Of a DNA stretch of 64,000 bases, positions 1-12,305 are shown piece by piece (position 1 is the stretch's first letter; each line of letters starts with the position of its first letter). The position numbers and the translations under genes are program-made. The notes under the pieces were generated by a model. The model was not told where the DNA came from. It worked only from the letters and a program-made list of their open reading frames with translations, and searched no databases. The DNA is from Talpa occidentalis (taxonomy: Eukaryota; Chordata; Mammalia; Eulipotyphla; Talpidae). Location of the stretch: contig NW_023603184.1 of the NCBI RefSeq assembly GCF_014898055.3, forward strand, positions 34,285,359-34,349,358, written 5' to 3'.

Positions 1-3000
1 AAAGAAGGCAAGGAACTATCCTACCTCATGGAGATTAAAAGCCACATTACTGGAAGACCACCGGACTAACGAGGAGATCAAAGAAGAAATTAAAAAATTC
101 TTTGAATTGAATGACAAGGAGGACACCAATATCCTAAATGTATGGGATGCAGCAAAAGCAGTAATAAGAGGAAAATATATAGCAATAGAAGCTCACATCA
201 AAAAACAAGAAAGAACTCAAAGAAACAACCTAATCTCGAAGCTCAAAGATCTAGAAAAAGAACAAAAAAAACCCCAGAACCAGTAGAAGAAAAAAATAAT
301 AAAAACCAAAGCAGAAATAAATGAAATTGAAACTAAAAAAACAATCCAAAAGATCAATGAAACCAAGAGCTGGTTCTTTGAAAAAATAAATAAAATAGAC
401 AAACCCCTAGCCAGGCTCACAAAGGAAAAAAGGGAGAAAGCACAAATACACAGAATCATAAATGAAGAGGAGAAATCACAACGGACACAGCAGAAATCAA
501 AAGAATAATCAGTAACTACTATGAACAGTTATATGGAAACAAGTTCAACAATCTAGAGGAGATGGACAAATTCCTACAACTCTACAATCACCCAAAGCTA
601 GATAAAGAAGAAATAGAACACCTAAACAGACCAATTACAAGCAGCGAAATTGAAATGGTAATTAAAAACCTCCCCAAAAACAAAAGCCCAGGACCTGATG
701 GATTTACAAATGAATTCTACCAAACATTCAGAGACGAATTAGTGCCTATCCTTCACAAACTCTTCCAAAAAATTGAGAAGGAAGGGACAATACCAAACAC
801 GTTCTATGAAGCCAATATTGCACTAATACCAAAACCGAATAAGGACAACACAAAAAGGAAAACTATAGGCCAATCTCCCTAATGAACACTGATGCAAAAA
901 TCCTCAATAAAATTTTAGCTATCAGAATCCAACAATGTATCCATAAGATAATTCACCACGACCAAGTTGGATTCATTCCAGGGGCACAAGGATGGTTTAA
1001 CATCCGAAAATCAATCAACGTTATCCAACACATCAACAAAAAGAAATATAAAAACCATATGATAATATCAATAGATGCTGAGAAAGCTTTCGACAAAGTG
1101 CAACACCCATTCATGATAAAAGCCTTGAAATTCTTGGGATACAAGGAACATACCTCAACATCATAAAGGCCATCTATGACAAGCCAACAGCCAGTATCAT
1201 TCTCAATGGTGAAAAGCTGAAAGCAATTCCATTAAGATCTGGAACAAGACAAGGATGTCCACTCTCACCACTGCTTTTCAATATAATACTGGAAGTCCTA
1301 GCCAGAGCAATAAGACAAGAGAAAGACATCCAAGGAATCCAAATAGGAAAAGAAGAAGTCAAACTATCACTATTTGCAGATGATATGATAATATACATAG
1401 AGAACCCCAAAATCTCCACAGAAAAACTAATTCAACTCATCAATCAATTCAGTAAAGTGGCAGGATACAAAATCAACACGCAAAAGTCAGTAGCCTTCCT
1501 ATACACAAACAATAAATCTGAAGAAGAAGAAATCAAAAAAAGCACCCCTTTTATTATCGAAACAAAAAAATCAAATATTTGGGAATAAATCTAACAAAAG
1601 AGGTAAAGGACCTATACAAAGAAAACTATAAACACTGTTAAAAGAAATAGAAGAAGACACAAAGAAATGGAAAGACATCCCTGCTCATGGATTGGAAGAA
1701 TAACATTATTAAAATGGCCATCCTACCAAAAGCAATATACAGATTCAATGCTATTCCAATCAAAATCTCAATGGCATTCTTCAAAGAAATAGAACAATTA
1801 TTGATGAAATTCATATGGAATCACCAAAAACCCGAATAGCCAAAGCTCTACTGAAAAAAAAAGAGGAAATGGAGGCATCACACTCCCAGACTTCAAACTA
1901 TACTACAAAGCCATAATCATCAAAACTGCATGGTATTGGAACAAGAACAGACATACAGACCAATGGAATCGAATAGAAAATCCAGAAATAAACCCACAGA
2001 TTTATGGTCAACTAATCTTTGACAAAGGAGCAAAGACTATGCATTGGAGCAAAGAAAGTTTGTTCAATAAATGGTGCTGGGAAAACTGGGTTGCTACATG
2101 CAAAAGAATGAAGCTTGACCACTACCTCACACCATACACAAAAATCAACTCAAAATGGATTAAAGAACTAGACATAAGACCTGAAACCATAAAATACATA
2201 GAAGGAAATATAGGCGAAACACTACGGGATTTGCACATCAAAGACATCTTTACAGACACATCACCCAAAGCAGTGATAGTGAAGAGAAAGATAAACAGCT
2301 GGGACTACATCAAATTAAAGAGCTTCTGCACAGCAAAAGAGACAATAACAAAAACAAAGAGAAACCCCACCAACTGGGAGAACATTTTTGCACCCAACAC
2401 TAATGATAAAGGACTGATCACAAAAATCTGCAAAGAGCTGATGAGACTCAGCAACAACAAAGAAAATAATCCAGTCAAAAAATGGGCAGAAGAGCTAAAA
2501 AGAAACTTCTCTGAAGAGGAAATGCAAATGGCCAACAGACATATGAAAAAATGTTCAACATCACTTGTAATCAGGGAAATGCAAATCAAAACTACCATGA
2601 GATACCATCTCACACCAGTGAGAATGGCACATATTAAAAAACTAGCAACAACAAATGTTGGCGAGGATGTGGAGAAAAAGGAACTCTTGTGCACTGTTGG
2701 TGGGAGTGCAAACTGGTCCAACCACTATGGAGAGCTGTGTGGAGATTTCTGGACCTACTAAACATAGAGCTTCCATATGATCCAGCAATTCCACTCCTTG
2801 GTATTTACCCAAAGGACACAGAAACATCAATTCCAAAGACCACCTGCACTCCTATGTTTATAGCAGCACTGTTTACAATAGCTAAGCTTTGGAAACAGCC
2901 CAAATGCCCAAAAATAGATGACTGGATCAAGAAGATGTGGTACATATATACCATGGAATATTACTCAGCATTCAAAAAAGATAAACACATGCAATTTGCA

Positions 3001-3261
3001 GCAACATGGATGGCACTGGAAGGGATCATGCTCAGCGAAATAAGCCAAAAAGAAAAAGAAAAATACCGGATGGTCTCACTCATAGCAGGAATCTAGAAAA
3101 CTTAAATAAGGACCAGGAAAATGAATATAAGAAAGTGAAAATCAAAATCAACAAAAAACTATGAACCAGAGACACTTTTTGGGGGGGGGGGCGGAGGGAA
3201 GGATTGGGGTCAGAATGGGGCGTTTGCAATTGTATGGGGGAATATAAAAATAAAATTTAAT

Positions 3262-3294
<33 letters not shown>
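1..3294 (+). mobile_element. LINE-1 retrotransposon, 3' part (ORF2 reverse transcriptase to poly-A)
   Basis: The translated pieces match L1 ORF2p from just after the endonuclease domain to the C-terminus. The reverse transcriptase core is recognisable: the [12 protein letters not shown] motif near 690-720, the IDAEKAFDK motif near 1070-1095 and the catalytic FADD motif near 1373-1384. The Cys-rich C-terminal segment ([13 protein letters not shown]) lies near 2690-2740. The 3' UTR has a G-run near 3180-3190, and a poly-A tail covers about 3265-3294. The reading frame is broken several times (near 860, 1166, 1588 and between 2690 and 2761), so no functional ORF2 protein is made from this copy. 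The 5' end lies beyond the left edge, so overall length and 5' truncation cannot be judged. Confidence 0.95.
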
Positions 3295-3297
<3 letters not shown>

Positions 3298-6200
3298 TTA
3301 AAAAATAATCAGTTATTATCTAACTAACCTTTAGAGTTCTATTGGTGAGATTTTTCTATTTGACCTTGTTCAGTTTTAAAAGTTCTCGCAATCAGAGGTG
3401 GAATAGAAAGATTCTGTTGTAGTCTGTTTTGTAGCGTAACCTATTTATGGCTTCCTTTTATAGTCAGCTAACCTTGATGACATCTTACTTTCATTACACT
3501 GTAAAGTTTAAGAAAATATGACAGACAAACTTCTTTCAGGCTCTAAATGAAACACTATTAAAAAGAGAGCATGTAAGACTAGTCATGGCAGGGAGGTAGA
3601 AAATAAGATGTTATATATGTAAGTATACACACACAGTCACATGGTCATATACATAATGTGTATTATATAAACATGTATGTCATATATAAAATACATAATA
3701 TATAAAATATATTTAGAATGTCAACATTCCAACAAGTGAAGAAAACTGAAGCATGAAATATATATATAATTTTGTATATAATTATATGTTGTATATAACA
3801 CTATATAGTACATATATAGTTGGTATATTACATGTCATATATATATAATTTCATGTTTACATATACTACTTTGGAACATCTACATAATAATTGTGTGTGT
3901 GTAACATTTGGGAGCTAGATCCTAAAAAAATTTAGTGATGATTCAGTAAAGCCCACTCCTTTTCAGGTAAGAGAAGCAGTAATATTGACAAAAGGCCACA
4001 AAAGTACTTTTACTTAGATGGTACTTGGCCTGGATATGCAGGATCTTTCCTGATTTCCCTAAACATCCCCCTTATCATTATTACAACTTCATCACTTATA
4101 TTTACAAACTGAAATTCCTTTTCCACTCTAGAAACTTAAAAACTGAATTTTTAAGTTTTCAGTATAGCAATCAAGTCATTTGTAATACAAATATTGTGTG
4201 TCCTTACTTATCTTCTATTTACTTAGTGAGCTGGATTTCCAAGAGTTATCGTATTGTCTCTAAAAAGAAAAATATTTGCTTTCTCCTTAAATTGTTAATG
4301 TGCTTGCTTTTTATATTTCTCTTCACATTAATATTTTAAATATTTTACTTCTGAATGTTTAAAACATACAGGAAAGTAGTGAAAATAGTGTGAATGGCAA
4401 CTGTCTGTCACTCATTTTTTAACATTTTTTAAATTTAAGTAACATTGGTTTTAAAATTGAAGATTAAAGCTGTATGTAATTAGATTTTATAGCTATGTTA
4501 CATATTTAGCATTGTACTCCAGTTACTGTATTCAAAATAAAAAAAAATGACATTCAAGAAGGAAAAATAGAATAAACTATAGCTGAATAGAAATCTTCAA
4601 TAAAAGCTGTGAATAGACTATGGTTTTCCTGGACACCCATCAGACAATGAACCAGCAAAAATTAATAGATAAAGTATCAAAACAGATGGTAGTTAGAAGT
4701 CTTTCAGGTGACTAAATTGGTTGTAAAAGTTATCCTTCACTGTGGAAAAGTTTGTATTGGGTGTAAAAAGGATTCAACCAGAGAAAAAGAACCAAGAGGT
4801 GATATGTATTAAGAGATTTATTATTACATGGAACTTGCTTAAGCAATTATGAAGACAGGCAAAGCAAATCAGAATTTCATGGGTAGACTGTCAGGAAAGG
4901 CACCCTGGAACTCTTGGGCATACATTGAAGCGGCTAACAATGGCCAGAATTTCTTCTTTCTCAGGGAAATTTTAGTTTTGCTCTTAAAGTCTTTCAGTTG
5001 ATTGAATCATGTTCCTTCTGATGATATAAAATTCTCTTTCATACTTAAAGTCAACTGAGCGTGAACCTTAATCACGTCTACAAAATGGCTTCACAGTAAC
5101 ACCTCGATTAATCTTTGAAAATCTGGGAGCTAGAGCCATCATTGTCCTTGCCTTGTCAACTTGGATATCCTACACATCCCTCTAAATCACACTTATCTCC
5201 AAATAAAGGCAATAGCAAAGTCATACTTTCACCTAACTCAATACAACTATCTGTGCATAACTGAAAATGTGAAAATCTTCTTTCCAGAAGATGCAAAGTC
5301 CTTAGATGATGTTTATTTTTGATATCCTGTAATTTAAGTACTGTGGTATAGTTAATAATATATCTGATGTTAGATTACACAAGGGAGGGCAGAAATAAAT
5401 AGATATAGATATGCCAAATATTATGTGTTGTATACACCTGTATTCATCCAAAACAATATAGTGATAACTATTACATAGTCCCATGATCTTAACTTGTATT
5501 TTAATTGAATTTTAAAATTACCTGCTCCATATTGTTTTACTTCCAACAAGCCACTCAGATATTCAGCTATTTGTGTTTTACCTACTAAGGAAATCCAAAC
5601 CTTCATTTCTGGAGGGCCTGGGCCATTTAAAGTCCTGCCTGAACTGGGTTGTTGTAATTTACCATTAACTTTAATCTGGTGGTACTAAGAGATACTCTCA
5701 GCAGATCTCCTGCATCCCAGAAAAACACCTTCTTACCTCAGCACACTTCTTGTTTGTGTAGTAGCAGCTCAACTTCCCCTGGGTTATCAGTATGAATCCC
5801 CTGTCAATCAGAGACATAAGAAGCCCGAAGTGGCCAGGTGACTGTCTCAGATTCTGGTTTCATGGGAACACATTGCTGTGTCTTCTAGTGGAAAACTTCC
5901 TTTGGAACTAAGACCTCTAAATAAGAAGCAAACATTTTTCCAATGGTTCACTAAGAGTAGTAAAGAAGGAGTTACTCCGTTTTCTACATTTTGATTCCTA
6001 ATCACATGGATACTGGTAGTGGGAGAAAAAACACCCTTGAAGGACACTGGTTCAGAACAGCATCCTGGAAGATATTGCCCCAATCCTGCAAAGTGTTGCC
6101 ACTTAGTTGGGGCTGTAACTGTATCTCCAAAAGTTCATTCTATCATTTTTATCAAGTAGGATCCTTCAGGATGATGGGTAACCTGGTACACCAGTGACTC

Positions 6201-7793
6201 ATTAGGACACAGATAAAAAGGCAGATTTCCATTTAAAAAAAATGAACTAGTATTTCCTTTAAACAAGATTTAAGAAACAAACAAACAACAGTAAAAACAG
6301 ATACTGAAGTGAATGCTCATGAAGGAAAACAATATATAATCAAGCCCAAATCCTAGGACTCACCATATCTAATATCCATCTGATAGCAAGTTCTGGTGGG
6401 TTTTTTGCTTTTGCCTTTATTCTGAGTACATCCCAGATTTAACAGTGCTCATTACTCAAATATTCCACTCTGGTTCAAATTACCATCCTCTCTGCCCTGA
6501 ACAATTATTATAGCAGGTTACTAACTTGTCTCCCCAATACCATTCTTCACACAGAAGCAAATAATAGCCCCCCTTTTTTAATGCATGACGTAGTCACAAC
6601 ATTTTATATAACCTATATACATATATATAAAAAACATTTTTATGTATCACCACTGAGAGCCTCATCTACTCTTCCCCAATCTCATCCCCTTGGCTATTAC
6701 CAAAAATCCCAGTTCCTGTTGGCGGCAATACACTATGCCTTTGTTTTCTTTCCATGCACACAGCACAAACTGCTTTCAGTTTTTAAGAATTGCTTTTCAA
6801 TTTTTAATTTCATTCTATGGTTATGTAAAATATTTACCTGGTTAAAAAATTGCCCTGTGAAATAGTATCTAGTCAGAGAAGTGTGGCAAATCTGTGTGTC
6901 CCCTTCAACCTATTCCCTCCACTCCCAATAGGCCACTACATACATGCGCTGTTTGTATTATAACTAGTCATTGAAATTTATGGAGATTGTGTTTGTAACA
7001 ATATTCTATGTTCACTTGAATGATGTTTGTTATGATGGTTTATAGTTTGATATGTATTTGTAATATCTACCTTATTGGTTATGTATTTAGACCTCTTCTT
7101 TCTTGCTATTTTTTATCTGATGTTTTGAATTAGAAAAGATATAACATTCTCTTTTCTGTATTTCTATTGACACTTCATTTTATCTCCTGTAGAGACTATT
7201 TTGTGAACAATGTTATTAGCATTGTAAATATCTACAACTGTTACTTTTAGCCTGTGGGTTCAGTATCCCTGATTCACCGAGGACTTGTCTGATTCATGGA
7301 AGATTTTGGTGGTTTATCAGTATTCACATGGTATTAAATGTTTCTCTAACCAGACACCATCTCCCCTTTGTTTCTGTCAAGTATTTCTATTTTTATTCAC
7401 TCTTGACTGAGCATGTATTCCTCTGCCAATTTTCTGCTGTCTTAAAACAGAAACATAACCAGTTAAGCAGTTATTCAATCACTTTAAAGATTTAAAAATA
7501 AATCTTAAAAAAAAAAGAGGCAAATTTATACCTTCAATTGCCAATTTCAGTTCCTAATAAACCAAAATGTACATTTAAAGTGTAGTTTTCATTTATATTT
7601 TCATCAAGGTCTCATTCTTTTATGAGGTAGATATGCCGGTGATGCTGCAGGGGGCATTGTTGCCCCAGCCAGATAGGATACTGACAAGCAGCTAAGAGAA
7701 AGGGCCTCACACCATGGGGCTGAAGATCTGACATAACTTTGCTTTTTGTTCTTGGTCATAGAGAGAGAAAAATTTATCAAAAAGCATATTAGG
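3295..7793. other. Gene-free intergenic DNA
   Basis: No OR-like or other recognisable coding sequence on either strand; the longest open frames are short, AT-rich and without family motifs. The stretch near 4790-5190 looks like an old, diverged interspersed repeat that I cannot name with confidence. The rest is AT-rich unique-looking sequence. Confidence 0.6.
3617..3860. repeat. TA-rich low-complexity tract
   Basis: A run of imperfect TATA/CATATA units with short ACAC and GTGT stretches. It looks like a degenerate dinucleotide microsatellite. Confidence 0.7.
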
Positions 7794-8110
7794 GGCCTCC
7801 CCGGTGGCGCAGCGGTTGAGCGCTGGGTTGCGAAACTGCTCGCGGCCTCTGCGGCGCCGGTTCGATCCCCGGCTGCTCCCCGGCCACCGGAGGAGAGTCC
7901 CACATGGCGCGCAGGCCTCTCCTGCCGCCCGCTGTTCCCCTCAGCAGTGTACTTCGGTCCTTCTGCCTGCTCTGCTCCCCGCTCTGGCTCTGGTGAATTC
8001 TCTCACCCTCCCGTGCTTCTGACTGTACCCAGTGCATGTATAAACAAAAACAGACAAACCAGCAAACAAATAAATAAAGCATGCCTCTATTAAAAAAAAA
8101 AAAAAAAAAA
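7794..8110 (+). mobile_element. tRNA-derived SINE, young subfamily, full length
   Basis: The head carries a pol III A box (GGTGGCGCAGCGG) and B box (GGTTCGATCCC), followed by the common body and an A-rich tail. It is flanked by a 13-bp target-site duplication AAAGCATATTAGG (7781-7793 and 8111-8123), so it moved by L1-type target-primed reverse transcription. It is nearly identical to the copies at 34052, 35382, 41936 and 56698, which suggests recent activity. Confidence 0.93.
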
Positions 8111-8190
8111 AAAGCATATTAGGCAATAAATTATATGTATCAGCATACTGTAAGTAAATGGCACGGAAAATTGTCTGTTTAGAAATTAGT

Positions 8191-8800
8191 TGTTGGGCAG
8201 TTTGGCCCACTTGACAATGGGAAACGGTTTGTTGTGCATGCCTGACAAGCAATCCAGCACAACAGTTGTAGTGGGTCCTTCTTTTGTCTTCTTTTGAAGT
8301 TTCTTGGGAAAGTTTTTAAATGAAGCTATTTGAGTTAGGAGTTTCTAGGTAGAAAAAGTTCTGATAGCTGAGTAGCAGCCGGTCCCCGGCTGAAGGCCAC
8401 GCAAATAAAAAAAAGTCTTTTCTTGCTTAGGCTTTGGCTGATATGGGTGTACTGGTGGCTATCTACTGTCTTAGGTTATTGTTTAGCTGAAACAATGAGT
8501 TTTAGTGTAAGGCTTAGTATTTTATTAACCTTGAAGGTTGCCTTCTTACTGACAGCACGTAGTGGCCAAAAGCCTATGGAAAAAGAGAAGCACTGATTGT
8601 GTCTGCTTTGTTTCTATGCACATGATAATGTAATCTCACTGCTTGCAACAAATGTATAAATAAAGAAACTGCTGAGCTTCTAGAGAGAAGATACTAGCAC
8701 CTCACCAAGTGTCAGTGTCTCCTCATTCTACCTCATCCCCTTCCGCTCAGTCCTTTCGTATTCGCCGACGCCATCTCATCCTTTCAGGAACCCCTGACAG
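8191..8800 (+). mobile_element. Possible LTR fragment (tentative)
   Basis: The block contains an AATAAA-like signal near 8655-8662 followed by GT/TC-rich sequence, with a GC-richer end (GCCGACGCC near 8764-8772), as in some retroviral LTRs. A similar GGTCCCCGGC string occurs near 8379 and 8819. No clear TG...CA ends or duplicated target site could be fixed. No open reading frame is associated. Confidence 0.3.
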
Positions 8801-10222
8801 GACATTTTGCCGAGGCTGGTCCCCGGCATAGATAGAAGGTGGTGTGGGGCTGGGGGGATAGAAGGCATAATAATTCTGCCTGACCATCCTATCTGGCAGT
8901 GCCTTTGAATTCTTGTTACTGCAGTCTGTCACGGCAGGTGACGTTAAACACAGCTCCATTTCAACATAGTGACACTTCCTCTCTAATCAGATTTGCCAAA
9001 TGTGGAGAAAGTAATGGAGATTTTGCAACTGCCAATACTGCTTTATTGCGACTGTCACACATCAGTTGCTATTCTTCACATTAAAAGGCCCCATATTATA
9101 CAAAGACATTTGTTTTCATACCTGGTAGTTACCATCTCCATGGACATGGTTTTTGATAATTCACTGAGTGCTAGAGGACTAAATCCAAATCCATCACTAT
9201 TAATGGGGACATTTCCACAAGCCCTCATGTTTCCCCCTAAAATTTTAATTTTAAGCTAGAATAGTAGCTTTCTTTGAAGAAATTTACCTGGAGCCAAGTT
9301 CACATATTGGGAAATGTTCCAATAAAAGGTAATAGAGATGGCTTTATTGTTAGACCGAAGTTAGATTCTTAACTTAATTCAACTCCAATTGACCTTAGAA
9401 AAATCTGCTATATTTTTCTATAAGATGGGAAAGTAATAATGTAATAACAAAACAAAACAAATGGCAATTTGATTGAAAAGGCAAGGAGGAAAAAATTGAC
9501 AAAAGGAATTGAAAACTTTTATCAAATATCTTTAATGGAAGTAATGAAACTTGGTTCCAAGAGAAAAATTACCATGGAAAATATGGAAATGTTTGACTGA
9601 TAAAATGTTTAAGTTACTGCTTAGCAATAAATTCAAATGATATTACTGCTAGAAGGAAAAGAAAAGGTGAATGGGGAAAATATAATAACCACTATGATAA
9701 AGTGTTATAATATCGTTCAGATAAAAAGAAACAATGATGAGAAAATACAACACTGAATAATTTCAAACAACCTTGCCTCAGAAAATTATGGATCTGCCCC
9801 TGTTTGGCCTACAGTTTAAATACTGTATTATTACAAATATTTTCTCAAACCTCTTGTTTTCCAAGTTAGCATTTTTCAAATGACTACTGCTACCTGCTTA
9901 AATGAATAATATTTTAAAGTCATTATTAGAGAAATATTGAGGGACAGTGGAAATTTTTACTTCTGGCAATTTAAAGTAAAGCAAGTACAGATATCTACTT
10001 CCATTCACTTTATACCCTTGACTCAGCTGCCAAGAAGCAAGGACTGAATGGATGGGTTTTTTATTTGTCTCAACCCATAACTTACAGAATTTTTCCTTGT
10101 TTAGAGAAAGATTGGGAATTAGAGGTGATTCACAGAATTCAGTCTTGTTTATGAAAAATCACAAGGTGTCCCATGGTATCTCATTGTGTGCAGAGATCAC
10201 AGAGGAGCTTGCACAAGGAGAG

Positions 10223-10248
10223 CCCCAGGGATGTCCTGTTTGCATAAT
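10223..10248 (+). promoter_or_regulatory. Candidate OR promoter motif pair (EBF/Olf1-like plus homeodomain/octamer-like), block A
   Basis: A palindromic CCCNNGGG core (EBF/O-E type) at 10223-10230 is followed after 8 bp by TTTGCATAAT at 10239-10248. The same pair with the same spacing occurs in block B. O/E sites next to homeodomain sites are typical of OR promoters, which is general knowledge of the family. Function here is inferred. Confidence 0.45.
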
Positions 10249-10339
10249 CTCTCAGGGCCTCATCTTTCAAGAATCCTCTCACAAAAAGATTCAGTTCAAT
10301 CCTGGTCCTCAAAAAATATATGTTTAATTCATCTAAGAC

Positions 10340-10543
10340 CATAATCTGAGTTTAAAATGGAGTCCAGCGAGAGCCCAGCTCATGCCCGTGTGTTAAGAGA
10401 GAGGACTGATCGTCACTGGGACCTAATACCAAACTCTGACCTGCAGCAGCGCAGGTCTCTGGATTTCACTCTCCTCTACCCCATGTGAGGTTCCCTCACC
10501 TGTGCTTCCTCATTTCTAGAGCACAATCAACCTAGGCGTCCAG
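10340..10543 (+). other. Candidate noncoding 5' exon with splice donor, block A
   Basis: The segment is conserved with 18990-19175 and ends at a good splice donor CAG|GTAAGG (exon end 10543). A matching acceptor, pyrimidine-rich and ending in TAG at 13887-13889, lies 16 bp before the OR start codon. OR genes commonly have untranslated first exons kilobases upstream. The exon start is not determined. Confidence 0.4.
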
Positions 10544-11589
10544 GTAAGGAGGAAGGTAGGGAAAGGACCAGAATAAAAATGTTGAGTCTATTTGGGGATT
10601 AAGGCCATTATTATTTTTATAATCCACAGTCTAGATTTCTCAGTCTTAGAATGTTCCTACTGGGCTCCTCCTGAGGTGTCCTTGGTGTGCTGAAAGTTCA
10701 GAGAAACCAAAAGATCTATTGTCTCTCCAACCAGTCACCCCTTTTCAACTCCCAGAACTTCCTGTACTCGGACCTTTCATTCCTGTTACTGGCTATTCTC
10801 TTTCTCTTTCAGTCTCCCCTGCTCTGTTGGTGATACCCACCGGGGTCACAGGGCTTCACTAGGACACAAGAGAGAAATTCCTGCAATTTGCCTCCCACTG
10901 TGTATGGAGTGCTCAGTGAGTGCTAACATTGGGTGTGGACACTCCCTCCCCAACATCCTAGTATTCAGGTGCTTACCACCTTGCATACACTCCCTGGGGC
11001 TAAGATTGAAAAAAAACAGAATTGCACATTGAGGGTCTGTTCCTGTTTCCACTGGAAGAACAACAGTTTCCACCAATGCCTTCTCAACTATCCAGGTAGC
11101 CCAGGTGGTCTCAGTGCCTCACAGAATCTACAAAGCCAGACCATTATTAGCTGTGCCTTCCAGATTTCACGCTATGCATTAGATGATATAATTAGTGCTT
11201 TGGAGTCCTTAAGTGCACGTGTGTGTCACAGTGCCTGTGTATGAGGAGGACTCTGTTCCTTCCTGGATGCTTTCAATCATTTATTCATCAATTTGATCAG
11301 TCAGTGAACATTTCTCCAACATTTATTATTGATATATGCCAGGTGACCCAGACATATGGGTTGAAATAGGATTTCTACCTTGAAGATGCTTAGCAGGCGG
11401 ACAGGGAGACACTTGCAAACAATCATGTATAATACATAACTTTAAAACATGTGTACAAAAGTCAATACTCAGCAAAAAGTCATGAAAATGCACAATTATT
11501 TCAGTATATACTTTTCATAATGAAGCAGTGAAAAAATGTACTTAAAGTTATTGGAAAATTATGTCAGTGATGTTATTCTGTTTGTTCTT

Positions 11590-11859
11590 TTTTTTTAAGA
11601 TTTATTTATTTATGCATAGAAGAGCTGGGGTACAGGCCAGAGATGCCGGAGATGAGAGGACCCATCAGAGACAGAGCAGGGAACAGAACAGGCAGACTAA
11701 CTGAAATACACTGCTGAGGGGAGCAGCGGGTGAGACAGGAGAGGTCTGCTGCACCATGTGGGTTTCTCCCTGGCCGACTGGGGATGGAACTGGTGCTGCA
11801 GAGGCTGCGGATTACTTCATAGTGTGGTGCTTAACCTCTTGCGCCACCAGGGAGGCCCC
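11590..11859 (-). mobile_element. tRNA-derived SINE, reverse orientation
   Basis: The reverse complement shows the SINE head (GGGGCCTCCCTGGTGGCGCA) at 11840-11859 and the A-rich tail at 11590-11610. It is flanked by a 16-bp duplication TATTCTGTTTGTTCTT (11574-11589 and 11860-11875). Confidence 0.92.
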
Positions 11860-12023
11860 TATTCTGTTTGTTCTTAAGCTCTCTACGCGGAGAAATATTC
11901 TTCCATGGGTATAGGCACCTTGTTAATGACCCACAATAAGGCACTCAGTTTACACACTCACAATAACACACACACAATCACAATAAAGCACGCATACACA
12001 TACATGTAAAACAAATTGAAGCA

Positions 12024-12305
12024 GGGCCTCCCCAGTGGTGCAGTGGTTGAGCGCTGGGTTGCGAGGCTGCCCGCAGCCTCTGCAGCGCTGGTTCAATACC
12101 CAGTCACCGGGTGAGGGGTCCCACATGGCATGCAGACCTCTCCTGCCGCACCTGCTGCTCCCTCCAGCAGTGAATTTCACAGGTCTGTCTGTTCTGCTCC
12201 CCGCTCTGGCTCTAGTGAATTCTCTCACCCTCCTGCGCTTCTGACTGTACCCAGTGCTTGTATAAATAAATAAATAAATCTTAAAAAAAAAAAAACTTTA
12301 AAAAA
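12024..12305 (+). mobile_element. tRNA-derived SINE
   Basis: Head with A box (GTGGTGCAGTGG), (AAAT)n and poly-A tail, flanked by AAATTGAAGCA at 12013-12023 and 12306-12316. The B-box region is slightly diverged (GGTTCAATACCC). Confidence 0.92.

Noticed and set aside
2039..3096. Long open frames of 240 and 135 codons
   Set aside because: These are parts of decayed L1 ORF2, not a host gene; annotated within the L1.
7800..7870. tRNA-like segment with A and B boxes
   Set aside because: It is the SINE head, part of a repeated element with body and tail; no free tRNA gene is supported here or at the other SINE copies.
7604..8252. Several overlapping open frames on both strands of 60-115 codons
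   Set aside because: They lie inside or across a GC-rich tRNA-derived SINE; identical frames recur at every young SINE copy. Not genes.
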